Source: Skeletonema tropicum
Taxonomy: Eukaryota; Bacillariophyta; Thalassiosirophyceae; Thalassiosirales; Thalassiosiraceae
Assembly: GCA_037178625.1 (NCBI GenBank)
Contig: CM074133.1
Coordinates: 3,658,001 to 3,722,000 of the forward strand
Direction of reading: 5' to 3'
Length of the DNA stretch: 64,000 nt
Shown: positions 11,917 to 22,023 of the stretch, in pieces
How positions within the stretch are numbered: position 1 is the stretch's first letter
Layout of the letters: each line of letters starts with the position of its first letter
Notes under the pieces: model-generated
Databases searched by the model: none
What the model saw: the letters and a program-made list of their open reading frames with translations, nothing else
Told to the model about the DNA's origin: nothing
Program-made: the position numbers and the translations under genes

Positions 11917-12430
11917 ATAAGCCCAGACAGTCTCCGTTCCCGCCACCAATTCGTCGGCCGGGCCCATTTTTTAGAGACCTCCACCATGGCGGCCGCCTGA
12001 CTAGCCCATAACTTTAATTTCTACTATAACGGAGACATATGCTAAACCAATGATGCAGACCTGTAGAGTATACTTATGAGATCATATGGTATCCAAGAAT
12101 CGTACTTATATCTTATTTTCTCGCCGAGATATGCATTTTGGGGTTTACTATGGGCATGCCTGCCAAATTTGTCCATCAGTAAAGTTAGACAAGCTCATAG
12201 TAAACCCCAAAATGCATATCTCGGCGAGAAAATAAGATATTACTACGATTCTTTGATACCATATGCTCTCCTAAACATACTCTACAGGTAAGTATCAATG
12301 GTATAGTATATATCTGCTTCATAATAAATGTTATCGAGAATAAAATATAGGGGCTTATTAGGCGGCCGTCATGGTGGAGGTCTAAAAAAAATGGGCCCGG
12401 CCGACGGATTTGAGGTCTGTCTGGACTTAT
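11917..12430. repeat. 514-bp foldback element
   Basis: The two halves are inverted copies. The outer ends pair (ataagcccagacag at 11917-11930 with ctgtctggacttat at 12417-12430). A middle block pairs (cggccgggccc and the ccaccatggcggccgcc region with ggcggccgtcatggtggagg). The inner stem, about 94 bp (12059-12152 with 12195-12288), includes about 45 perfectly paired bases around tctcgccgagatatgcat and a ~42-nt loop. Transcribed, it would form a very long hairpin. G-runs and C-runs flank it on both sides. It looks like a foldback or MITE-type transposon. No protein is encoded. Confidence 0.8.
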
Positions 12431-14466
12431 ATCGGGGGGCTCCCCCCTCGCCTCCCTATAGTCCGGGAAAGGTTAGAAATACCGTTTGTAGATTTTTTTG
12501 TGCACGTAGGAATCGTCCAAGAAGCGGTACCAAAGTGGCGCCAACGATCATCGAGCACATCATCACCATGGGATTTCCGCCCGATCAGCGTACTTTGCTA
12601 AGCATGGTGCGGTTGTATTAAAGATATAATGCTCGTGATGCCTATAGATATTTATGAATAAATGGAGCAGCTTGGTATTTACCGATTTCTACATATGATG
12701 TAAAATGCAAGCCAATTAGTGCACATGAATAAGTATAAGTGTATCCTCAACTCCTCATGAGCAATGAACGATGGTGTTGTAACAAATATTTCAGCACTAT
12801 CGACGACAAGCACCTGTTAAAATAATGAACTTTAGCTTTAGACGCATATCATTGATGGATATATCTTATTGTTGCATCATAATAATTTATGAGGCCCACA
12901 GATCCGTGTTATTCGACATAAATGCATGCAGATAAACATCCATAAGAGAGAATACACTTTGCGCATTCCAACGATGTCAGCAGTGACAATATGCAGCTTT
13001 TGGCCATCCTGGTTCTCCTACGGCCATGCATTAACATAATATCGGTGATATGCCACCGGAGACGGTCATTATATGATCTCAACATATAGTAGCATCATAT
13101 TTATTTTTGTTTGGGTCGCCAACTGTCATATTTAAATTTATATTCAGCATAGTAATGAGTTGGTGTGCTGGTCGGGCATGGGTTCCAATATTCGGTGCAA
13201 TGATAGAACACATAATTACAGCACTATTTCGACATTAATTACCTCCCAAACGATCATCCAAACCCTTTAGGTGCCACCCATGTTAATATTCTAACAAAAA
13301 ATTAATGTTGAACTTCAAACATCGACGTATATACAACTTGCTTTGACGTATCATTGCCTGGGACGATGGATATTACGAAGTTGATCCAGAATGTCAACTG
13401 AGCACGTAGAATTATTGCACAGATCGATAGTATTCATTGTTTGATATCATTGTTCAGTAGTCGACACGCAGATAACGATAAAATTGCATCCCCTATCACA
13501 AAGAACAACACATATCATCTCTCTCAGGTAGGGCGGAATGCGCAACGTCGTGCAATCACGTTCACCTCCAAACCACCCAACATTTGCTCATCAATTGGAA
13601 TCGTATTATTGGTAGTGCTTGATCGATCATCAACAGTGACTGTGACCATCTCCACCATTTCGTTGCCCTCCCTCGCTATTTGCATTCCACCATCTGTCAT
13701 CTGTCAACATGGGTGAATTGTAGTCATTATTTTTGGTGATACGAGGTGCATATTTCGGCTTCTTTGACAATAGTGAGCTTTCACAGTCACTAGTAGCTTC
13801 TATAGAACTTATGGATGCTGGAGGATTAACATTAATGGCGGTGGTGATGCCAAATGGCTCACTGCCAGGCTCGGCAGAATGGGTGTATTGATGAAGAAAA
13901 TCACGTGGCAGCGGTGGCGGCCCCGAAGGCATTAAAAGTGCAATAGGGCTAAATCCAGCCGCCGGCCCCGTTGATTAAGACCTATCGCCATTAGTCTGCG
14001 TCGGTTAAGGAGACATCGGCAGTGCCTCGCCGGCAGTAGAGGGGTGGTGTATCACCATGGTCGTTGTGTTGTTTTTTGATGTGTGCTACGTGACAAAAAC
14101 CCAATGTACGTGGGAATTAGTACGGGCGGGCTGATTTGGAGGCTTTCAAAATTGGTTCAGATCTACAATTTTTTTGGCTAAATGACGAAAAATGGCCCTC
14201 CTATGCGACCGTCGTAGACTAGATTCTCGTGAAAATAACCATACAAAAAGCTTCTGTTCTTTCTCATGATGTGACTCCGTCTAGAGAAGCCGTTTTGTCG
14301 GAGAAATAGGCCCTAGAATGTGGGTATGTCGCATTTTGGCGAATTGGTTCACACAGGTTGAACCAATATATATATATATTAGATAAAAATATATATTAGA
14401 TAAAGAGATACCCAAAGGCCTAAATGAGTACCACACAGAAATAATCTCAATAAAGCGACCAATGAA
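12431..14466. other. AT-rich intergenic, no supported gene
   Basis: Two kilobases of mostly AT-rich sequence. A 100-codon minus-strand frame (13630-13932; Pro- and Ser-rich, no motif) is the longest candidate and I would not call it a gene. Short AT microsatellites occur near 14365-14400. A motif like tacgtgggaattagtacg at 14109 resembles the one near 6140. Confidence 0.4.
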
Positions 14467-14575
14467 AGAAATAATTGTTGTTTAGACTTTAGAGTTTAGA
14501 CCATGCCGCTTGGCCTCGCTCGCTTGGCCATACTCCTATCGACGATAATATATTTTTTAGAAGCGGTGGCTCAAT
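14467..14575 (+). promoter_or_regulatory. Conserved promoter block of the MYND/Sel1 family, copy A
   Basis: The block taattgttgtttagac, then a ccgcttggcc/tcatactcct segment, an AT-rich TATA-like stretch (atatattttt) and agaagcggtggctcaat immediately before the ATG is conserved upstream of three family genes (also 21950-22023 and 36238-36318). Copy A has an extra tcgctcgcttggcc insertion. The conservation of non-coding sequence up to the start codon suggests core promoter plus 5' leader, although shared recent ancestry could also explain it. Confidence 0.55.
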
Positions 14576-15211
14576 ATGTCGGTCGAAACATCAAGTTGTG
14601 CTTCCTGCGGCGTCGCAGAAATCGATGAGATTAAATTAAAGGAATGTGGTGGTTGTGATCTTGTTAAATATTGCAGTATTGAATGTCAGAAGCAACATAA
14701 ATCAGAGCACGAAGAGGCGTGCGTAAAACGCACGGCTGAATTACGTGATGAATTATTATTCAAGCAACCAGACAGTAGGTATGACGGGGACTGTCCGATC
14801 TGCTGTTTACCTCTGCCACTTGAAAATGATAATATTGAGCAATCTTCCATTTCCATTTATGAGTGTTGCAGCAAAGTAATTTGCATGGGCTGCGTTTATA
14901 CCAATATGATGCGAGAATTGGAAGGTAACCTTCGCCCGAAATGCCCATTTTGTCGAGAACTTCTGCCCTCAACGGATGAAGAACGTGAACGAAGGATGAA
15001 GAGAATTGAAGCGAATGATCCAGTTGCTATGTACCAAGAGGGATTTGAACAATGCGAGAAAGGCGATTATGTTACTGCGTTTGAGTATTTTACAAAAGCT
15101 GCACAATTGGGGAATGCCGATGCGCATTTAAGACTAGCACTTATGTATGATTTAGGACATGGCGTAGAGAAGGATAAAGAAAAGGAATTGTATCATCTGG
15201 AAGAGGCTTCC
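14576..15211 (+). pseudogene. MYND/RING-like/Sel1 gene A, 5' part, split by an insertion
   Basis: The ATG at 14576 begins MSVETSSCASCGVAEID. Residues ~8-45 form a MYND zinc finger (C-x2-C, C-x2-C, YC-x3-C, H-x3-H-x3-C). Residues ~65-125 hold a RING-like cluster (CPIC, CC-x3-IC-x2-C, CPFCREL). Sel1-type repeats begin at about residue 150 (AFEYFTKAAQLGNADAHLRL). The frame is intact until HLEEAS near 15208, where family similarity stops abruptly; the open frame then runs only 20 more unrelated codons to 15274. The missing 3' end lies at 21331-21616, so about 6.1 kb of foreign DNA splits the gene. MYND and Sel1 modules usually mediate protein-protein contacts; the exact role is unknown. A truncated MYND/RING protein could still be made. 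Confidence 0.8.
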
Positions 15212-15257
15212 ACCTCTGAAACTGGAATATTGTGTTTTTGCAATTTAATTTTGTTGT

Positions 15258-15376
15258 ATCAGAATATATTCTGATTTGACAGAATCTTTTCTGATTTGTC
15301 AGAATTTTATTCTGACAAATCAGAAAAGATTCTGATATAGTGCATTCATCAGAATTGAGATGCTGTCACATCAGAT
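15258..15376. repeat. Left subterminal array of ATTCTGAT/ATCAGAAT
   Basis: The array starts with an 18-bp perfect palindrome (ATCAGAAT at ATTCTGAT, 15258-15275). A hairpin with 26-bp perfect arms and a 3-nt loop follows (15280-15305 and 15309-15334). Further ATCAGAAT (15347) and atcagat (15370) copies follow. The same octamer is repeated at the opposite end of the insertion, so this is best read as a transposase-binding region. Confidence 0.75.
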
Positions 15377-16268
15377 TTTTTTGTTCTCATCGGCCAATCG
15401 CTGTTGGAATAGGTTCTGGGCTCATTTTTTAAGTGCCCTTTATCAAACACTCCCATTACTATTTGGGATGTTTTTGTCATGTGTGTAGCAAATGCGTCTA
15501 AGACCGAAGAAAGAAGGACAGAAATCCAAATTTGACCCTTTCCCTGCTTCTCCTGATAGATGTGCAACGTCGTTTATGAATACAGCATTTTCAAAAATAA
15601 ATAACGACCATGGCGTCCACAACTCCACCCTTGCTACCTTCGCCGCCGATTGGTGCATCACCCCAAAGCGCCGCCAACATCCACATAGAGTCGTTATCTA
15701 CCGATGATGCTCAAGGAATAAACCGCCTCCTGCATTCATCTTTGTTTTGGGCCCTTCGACATATTATCTTGTGTCCGTTGATGAAAATAAAATAACGATC
15801 TTCTTCACATGCACGATAACATCTTCATGGACCGTGCTCGCCTACAGTGTTACACACCAATAATATCGGCGATTCAACAATATTATGAGCGCTTGCGGCG
15901 TGATCATCGGCTGGGGTCACTGATAATGCTTATCTATCATTTACAAAGACATGCGTGATTATTTATTTTGATCGGCATAGTCCACGTACATATTGCCAGA
16001 AGTGGCAGTAACAGCACTTGGGGATTGATGCTCTCTGTTTGGAGGTACGTGTGCTCTTTCATATTTTTATTTAATTTGATCACAAATACAACGCCATTGT
16101 CCTCGCCACTAAAATTAATCATTTTGTTGTCTCCCCCCTCCCCAACTTTGTTATTTAACAGACGACATCATTTATTAATTCGACAGATCCACTCCCCCTC
16201 CGCCTCCACTGTTATCCAATCAGACGGAATCACTCGGCTACTTTGTTTTGATCATCTACACCACAGAG
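15377..16268. other. Interior of the insertion, no gene recognised
   Basis: No coding frame is supported. A segment near 16042-16100 (ggtacgtgtgctctttc, then tttaatttgatcacaaat) is repeated near 16720-16780, each after a possible GTACGT splice donor. This suggests duplicated exon/intron pieces of the same mobile-element gene. Confidence 0.4.
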
Positions 16269-16630
16269 TTTTACTCAGATATTATACAACTGAAGCATCA
16301 AATCAACCGAAGTTTGTGTTTGGGGGGGATTCTTTTATATATAGCAACTCGTCAAGATTGTCTGCCACATCGACATAGATGTGCCCGACGAAAGGTGGAA
16401 GCTACGTGCGAGAAACTAATCCCGGGAGTTATAAGACGGACTGCACTGGACTTGAAGCTATCTAAAGATCCCCTCTGTTCTAAGAAGTGATTAACTTTGC
16501 AAGTTGGAGTCCTTTCAGCCGTCATACTGAAACCTCTTTCTTTCACCGCACTTTTGGGACGCACAGCTGAATGTTGGGACGGTGACTCCTTATTGTGCCA
16601 TCTGAGATATTGATCATTATGAGCGTTGCA
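16269..16630 (+). repeat. 360-bp direct repeat R1
   Basis: Nearly identical to 18978-19346, differing by a handful of substitutions, one single-base and one 6-7-base indel. Weaker similarity extends about 80 bp further upstream. In R2 the repeat ends at the ATG of the large gene. In R1 it also ends at an ATG (atgagcgttgca, 16619), but a different reading follows. It probably contains the 5' leader and promoter of the mobile-element gene, duplicated. Confidence 0.85.
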
Positions 16631-16979
16631 CGAACGAACCGTTGGAGGACGAAACCTCTTGGCAGATTTGGTAATAATATTATTGCAGCAATGGGTCCCT
16701 TCTTGGAACGATTAACTTTGAGGTACGTGCTATTCAATATTTCTTATTTAATTTGATCACAAATGCTATGCCATTGTCTAACATGGGTGATTTTGTTGCT
16801 CTCTATTATGATATACCTCCCAAATTGGAAGTGGAATGCTCTTCGTGGATATAATTGTTGCCTGCATGGCTCCATTGGAGTCTCTAGAGATGTTCCACAC
16901 ATCATCCTCATTGGCTGAGATGGAATTCAATTGGAGGAGGAAGCATCTATTTCTGTTCTACTGTGGAAGCCGATTGTTC

Positions 16980-18775
16980 ATCGCAGATGTCATTACTTGT
17001 CTACTTGACTGGAGTCTCTTCGGTTGTGCTTTACAAAGTCTCTTCAGATGTGCGTTGGTGTGAGCAGCAGCACTCCTTCCCTTGCAATACCTCAATTGCA
17101 GATGTCATTACTCGTCTATGGTATTTCGCTGTTGTCGTCAGAGTCTCTTCAGATGTGCATTGGCGGAGTGAAGCAGCAGCACTGCCGTTGCAATACCTCA
17201 AGTCTCATGCCTTGGCCAGTGGATGTCACTACTTGCCCTCTAAATGAGGAACTCTTGCCATCGGAGTCTCTTCGGTTGTTCATTACGGAGTCTCTTCAGT
17301 TCTGCAGTGGTCGGAGCAGCGGTACTCTCCCTTAATACCTCAAGTCTCATGCCTTGGCCGGTGGATGTCACTACTTGCCCTCTACATGAGGAACTCTTGC
17401 CATCGGAGTCTCTTCGGTTGTTCATTACGGAGTCTCTTCAGTTCTGCAGTGGTCAGTGCAGTGGCACTCTCCTTCAACAACACCTCAAGTCTCATGCCTT
17501 GGCCAGTGGATGTCACTACTTGCCCTCTGCACGAGGAATTCTTGCCATCGGAGTCTCTTCGGTTGTTCATTACGGAGTCTCTTCAGTTCGGCAGTGGTCA
17601 GTGCAGTGGCACTCTCCTTCAACAACACCTCAAGTCTCATGCCTTGGCCGGTGGATGTCACTACTTGCCCTCTGCACGAGGAACTCTTGCCATCGGAGTC
17701 TCTTCGGTTGTTCATTATGGAGTCTCTTCAGTTCTGCAGTGGTCAGTGCAGTGGCACTCTCCTTCAACAACACCTCAAGTCTCATGCCTTGGCCGGTGGA
17801 TGTCACTACTTGCCCTCTACATGAGGAACTCTTGCCATCGGAGTCTCTTCGGTTGTTCATTATGGAGTCTCTTCAGTTCTGCAGTGGTCGGAGCAGTGGC
17901 ACTCTCCTTCAATACCTCAAGTCTCATGCCTTGGCCGGTGGATGTCACTACTTGCCCTCTGCACGAGGAACTCTTGCCATCGGAGTCTCTTCGGTTGTTC
18001 ATTATGGAGTCTCTTCAGTTCTGCAGTGGTCAGTGCAGTGGCACTCTCCTTCAACAACACCTCAAGTCTCATGCCTTGGCCGGTGGATGTCACTACTTGC
18101 CCTCTGCACGAGGAACTCTTGCCATCGGAGTCTCTTCGGTTGTTCATTATGGAGTCTCTTCAGTTCTGCAGTGGTCAGTGCAGTGGCACTCTCCTTCAAC
18201 AACACCTCAAGTCTCATGCCTTGGCCGGTGGATGTCACTACTTGCCCTCTACATGAGGAACTCTTGCCATCGGAGTCTCTTCGGTTGTTCATTATGGAGT
18301 CTCTTCAGTTCGGCAGTGGTCGGAGCAGCGGTACCCTCCTTCAATACCTCAAGTCTCATGCCTTGGCCGGTGGATGTCACTACTTGCCCTCTACATGAGG
18401 AACTCTTGACATCAGAGTCTCTTCGGTTGTTCATTATGGAGTCTCTTCAGTTCGGCAGTGGTCGGAGCAGTGGCACTCTCCTTCAATACCTCAAGTCTCA
18501 TGCCTTGGCCGGTGGATGTCACTACTTGCCCTCTGCACGAGGAATTCTTGCCATCGGAGTCTCTTCGGTTGTTCATTACGGATTCTCTTCAGTTCTGCAG
18601 TTGTTGGAGCAGTGGCACTCTCCTTCAATACCTCAAGTCTCATGCCTTGGCCAGTGGATGTCGTTATTTGTCTACACGACAAGCTCTTGCCGTCGGAGTC
18701 TCTTCGGTTGGTGTGCTTTACGAAGTCTCATACCTCAAGTCTCGTCAGTTGTGCATTATGGAGTCCTTCAGTTGT
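16980..18775. repeat. 145/142-bp satellite, about 10 clear units
   Basis: The landmark cttgccatcgg recurs at 17254, 17396, 17541, 17686, 17831, 17973, 18118, 18263, 18405 (as cttgacatc), 18547 and 18686 (diverged), giving unit lengths of 145 bp with occasional 142-bp units that lack one aac triplet. The first ~250 bp and the last unit are diverged, as at satellite edges. All three plus-strand frames stay open for hundreds of codons, because 145 is not a multiple of three and the unit has no stops. The resulting 384- and 501-codon frames are therefore likely artefacts, not genes. Confidence 0.9.
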
Positions 18776-18977
18776 GCAGTTGTATAGGAAGCAGCAGCGC
18801 CGATCGCCCCATTGCAAAGGTGATAATTATTGTGTGCTGCTATATTTTATTTTTATTATCGCTCCACTAACAATTCCCCTTTTCCCCCATTCATACACAC
18901 ACTGCCACCCGCCTCCGCCGTTATCGCATCAGACGGATTCACTCTGTTGCACCTGCATCCTCAGCGACAGCAATCAA

Positions 18978-19346
18978 TTTTACTCAGATATTATACAACT
19001 GAAGCATCAAATCAACCGAAGTTTGTGTTTGGGGGGGATTCTTTTATATATAGCAACTCGTCAAGATTGTCTGCCACATCGACATAGGTGTGCCCGACGA
19101 AAGGTGGAAGCTACGTGCGAGAAACTAATCCCTGGGAGTTATAAGACGGACTGCACTGGACTTGAAGCTATCTAAAGATCCCCTCTGTTCTAAGAAGTGA
19201 TTAACTTTGCAAGTTGGAGTCCTTTCAGCCGTCATACTGAAACCTCTTTCTTTCACCGCACTTTTGGGACGCACAGCTGAACTGTTGGGACGGTGACTCC
19301 TTATTGTGCCATCTGAGATATTGCTGCTGTTCATTATGAGCGCTGC
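18978..19346 (+). repeat. 360-bp direct repeat R2, upstream of the large gene
   Basis: Second copy of R1 (16269-16630). It ends at the ATG (19336) of the mobile-element gene, so it probably supplies promoter and leader. The high identity of R1 and R2 indicates a recent duplication or gene conversion; together they bracket the satellite. Confidence 0.8.
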
Positions 19347-20827
19347 AGGTACGAAACAAACGGAGCAACTACGCAAAGTGTTCAAACCACTTACAGCTCC
19401 ACTTACTGAAGTGGAGAAGTCTCTTGTGGAAGAATACAAACCAGACAAGTTCAAATTGTCATATCCATTCGAATCAATACGAAAAGGTGGGGAGGTAGCA
19501 GGTGCTTACAGCGTCGCTGACTTTGCATGTCCTTCGAACGAAACTAAACAGTTTTTACAGGATGCTGATAGGGTTGGTTGGGAATCTTATTACAGACTTG
19601 CCACCCCAAACTTTGTTGATGACTTAGCTCTTGGCTTTCTACAGAAGTACATGTTGCATCTTATCCCCGCAGAGTTCAAGGAAGATGTGTTTTTTGTGAA
19701 CACACCTGCCACCGGTGATATGACAGGGGCGGATGACAAAGAGCTTCCTCTTTTCTCAACGACCAACATGCGGCCTTATTACAGATTTTTTGGCAAGGGC
19801 AACAAGTTCTGTGATTTGAAAAGGGTGTTCTTTCCATTTCATGTTGATAGGGTTCATTAAATTCAAGTGCCTCCAGCATTGCGAGGGTTTGAACGTGACT
19901 ACTACAGTGACTTTGTCCTTCCAGTTGTGTCGGCTAAGCTTAGTAGCTTACGTGCTAACTTCGTCAAGGCTTGCGGCAAGGCATTCAAAGGTACGTGCGA
20001 CTACATGGTTGGTTGAAGAATGATGTTTATGTATATACTTTCTTGACATGGCATGTCCTAACGTTGAACTACATTTTGGTGGTTGTGGGTTGGCTGCAAC
20101 CGCAAAAGCTCTTCATTCCACTTGCAGTGACTTCAGCATTATCGAGCGAGCTTTCGAAACTCTGTTGGCGTATGACGGCAGTTGGTGTGACCTCGTTCTT
20201 GACGATTCTGCGTTGTTCCAGCTTAACGAGTTCGTTTATTACTATGCAAGTGAAATCGATGGGCGCCTTTCCATCAAGGAATGGCTCAGGGCTAATCAAG
20301 ACAAATCTCCTATGTTGGAAAAGTTCACCGCAAGTGATCTTGCATTTACGATGCTGGTGTACGAGAACTATCATCCGAAATGGGTTCACGAGATTACTGC
20401 TGCAAGGGAAGGGGGTATGAATCAAGGCCTAGATGAAGAAGGAGCAGATACCGTGGTTACATCTCGAAGGCAAACGCAGCGGAAGGCGGGCCGGAAGCGT
20501 AAGAAGAAGACGAAGTACTCAGGGCCACCGTTGAAGTATACAACGACGAAACGCAAGAATGCCTATCTTGGCACTAGTTGGACGCCCGAAGCATTGCAGC
20601 GCCTCCAAAGTCTCCAGCACTTTTTCGATGGGCTCAAGGTACATGACGAGGTATGGACGACGTGCAAAGAGTCTTTTGATGCCTTTATTCAGATTGAAAA
20701 GGATATTGATGGGAATGACTGCTGGGTTCCTCTATTTTTTTGCCAAGATGAAGAGGATGATGAGGGAGAAACCGATGTTGAGAATGACAAAGGGTTGTTT
20801 GACTTCACATTGGGGGACAGTTCCTAA
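19336..20827 (+). pseudogene. Large gene of unknown family carried by the insertion (possible transposase)
   Basis: An ATG at 19336 begins MSAAGTKQTEQLRKVF. The frame reads well to 19857, meets TAA (19858-19860), and continues in the same frame with coding character (IQVPPALRGFERDYYSDF) to a GTACGT donor at 19989. A plausible intron (19989 to about 20114, with ctaac as branch point and AG before CTCTTCATTC) restores the downstream frame, which runs to TAA at 20825-20827. The C-terminal half has a block ASDLAFTMLVYENYHPKW, a basic patch RKAGRKRKKKTK, aromatic residues resembling TE-associated proteins I recall from other diatoms, and an acidic tail. No catalytic triad can be assigned. The single nonsense codon means this copy is probably dead, unless it is read through or spliced out. 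Its place between the end arrays makes it the transposase candidate. Confidence 0.55.
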
Positions 20828-21021
20828 TTGGACACTCAGCGGAGGGGGGGGGGGGCAGTTAGTAGCAGGGGGATTGGCTGGAAATAGTTAGTAGGGTAAA
20901 TATGAAAATCTGAGTTATTTGTTCTCCTTCTCTGTTCTCCCTGTCAGCTGATGGAGTCACTAATTATGTTACATTACATTAATTGACACATCATAGAATT
21001 ACTTTGTAACGCAGAATAAGG

Positions 21022-21200
21022 ATTCTGATAGCTTACACATTTTTATTCTGATCTACAGTCACTTTAATTCTGATGGATGACACATTTTATTCTGATTTAC
21101 AGTTTTTTAAATCTGACAGCTAGTTTCATTATACTGATGCTTCCATTTCAAAATCTGACAGTCAGAAGAGCATCAGATGAGCCTCTGATAACACAATCAC
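21022..21200. repeat. Right subterminal array with 22-bp-spaced ATTCTGAT
   Basis: ATTCTGAT occurs in direct orientation at 21022, 21045, 21067 and 21089, that is, every 22-23 bp or about two helical turns. Variants follow (atctgacag at 21110 and 21155, catcagatg at 21173, cctctgata at 21183, atctgatgc at 21202). The spacing would place bound proteins on one face of the helix. It mirrors the left array at 15258-15376. Confidence 0.8.
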
Positions 21201-21330
21201 AAATCTGATGCATTGGGAGAAAATATGATATCACAATATCGGTAATATAGTAATACCACTTTATCTGATATTGGTTCATATATTGATTATAGAGAGAAGT
21301 AAGGTCGCTCGCTTCGCTCGCTCTCGCGAC

Positions 21331-21616
21331 CAATGGCATTGGTCGCGACCCCGAAGCTAGATACGTCCTTGGATTTTATGAATCGGACAATGGCAATACT
21401 GGCAGAGCAGTGAAACATTGGATCATCGCCGCCACACAAGGACATGATGATTCAATGAAGGCGCTGATGGGTGCATTTAAGGGGGGTTTCGTCAGCAAAG
21501 AGGTACTTGCTACTACTTTGCGTGCACACCAGGCGGCAGTGGATGCAACCAAGAGTCCGCAAAGGGATGAAGCCGAAGATTTTTTTCGGAATCAGAAGCA
21601 ACGGGCGAATGATTGA
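21331..21616 (+). pseudogene. MYND/RING-like/Sel1 gene A, 3' part
   Basis: This piece reads GRDPEARYVLGFYESDNGN, then the last Sel1 repeat (GRAVKHWIIAATQGHDD), the family's conserved C-terminal segment (SKEVLATTLRAHQAAVDATK) and a stop at 21614-21616. It corresponds exactly to what is missing from the 5' part at 14576-15211. The family's 3' block with AATAAA (21672-21677) follows. It has no start codon of its own in a promoter context and is likely untranslated. Confidence 0.8.
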
Positions 21617-21671
21617 TGTTAATATCTTCATTTGAACATCCAGTCAAAATTTAATATTAGGTCTACTCCTC

Positions 21672-21677
21672 AATAAA
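21672..21677 (+). promoter_or_regulatory. Conserved polyadenylation signal of the MYND/Sel1 family
   Basis: The 3' block aatttaatattaggtctac, then tcctcAATAAAccc, follows all family members (AATAAA at 21672, 22973, 34567 and 37265). Its position 55-70 nt after the stop codon and its conservation among copies fit a polyadenylation signal. Confidence 0.55.
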
Positions 21678-21949
21678 CCCATTGGTTTGGTACGAATATC
21701 ACTGTTTGTGATTTTGGCCTCCGTAGTAGAAGCCACTATCATAGTGGTTTTGTGAGTGAAACACCAAAATTCCTACTTGGGGGCCTACGTAGGAATTATA
21801 CCAGGAAATAATCATCTAAATTATTTAAATCAAAAACACAAAATAGGTGCTTGCAAATTCATTACAAAGGTACAGTATCTCGCAGTAGCAGTTATTGATG
21901 ATACTTACAACATAGTAGAAGATTGATAGCTGTCAATGGATCGTGACAA

Positions 21950-22023
21950 ATAATTGTTGTTTAGACCATTACCGCTTGGTCATACTCCTATCGACTATAT
22001 ATTTTTAGAAGCGGTGGCTCAAT
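21950..22023 (+). promoter_or_regulatory. Conserved promoter block of the MYND/Sel1 family, copy B
   Basis: Same order of elements as copy A: taattgttgtttagacc, ccgcttggtcatactcc, tatatattttt and agaagcggtggctcaat before the ATG. It is the shortest of the three copies. Confidence 0.55.

Larger units (their letters stand above)
15212..21330 (+). mobile_element. Putative novel ~6.1-kb DNA transposon inside MYND/Sel1 gene A
   Basis: Both borders are defined by the interrupted gene: similarity to gene A stops near 15208-15212 and resumes near 21331 with GRDPEARYVLG. Just inside each border lie clusters of the octamer ATTCTGAT and its complement (15258-15376 and 21022-21200), the kind of subterminal array that transposases of several superfamilies bind. 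The interior holds a 360-bp direct duplication, a 145-bp satellite and a gene of unknown family. Exact ends, terminal repeats and target duplication are not resolved. A 25-bp palindrome (tcgcgaccaatg, g, cattggtcgcga) at the right junction may mark the end or a repair product. An alternative is a complex rearrangement, but symmetric end arrays argue for one element. Confidence 0.65.

Noticed and set aside
13630..13932. 100-codon minus-strand frame
   Set aside because: Composition is biased, and there is no domain, no splice partner and no conserved neighbour.
17244..18870. Long open frames of 384 and 501 codons on the plus strand
   Set aside because: They arise from a 145-bp satellite lacking stops in any forward frame; the same peptide pieces appear in rotating frames, so a real protein is unlikely.
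21300..21325. Palindromic gctcgcttcgctcgct as a possible CRISPR or terminator element
   Set aside because: A single occurrence in a eukaryotic context; similar gctcgctt words occur elsewhere (14516-14526), so it is more likely a common low-complexity motif.
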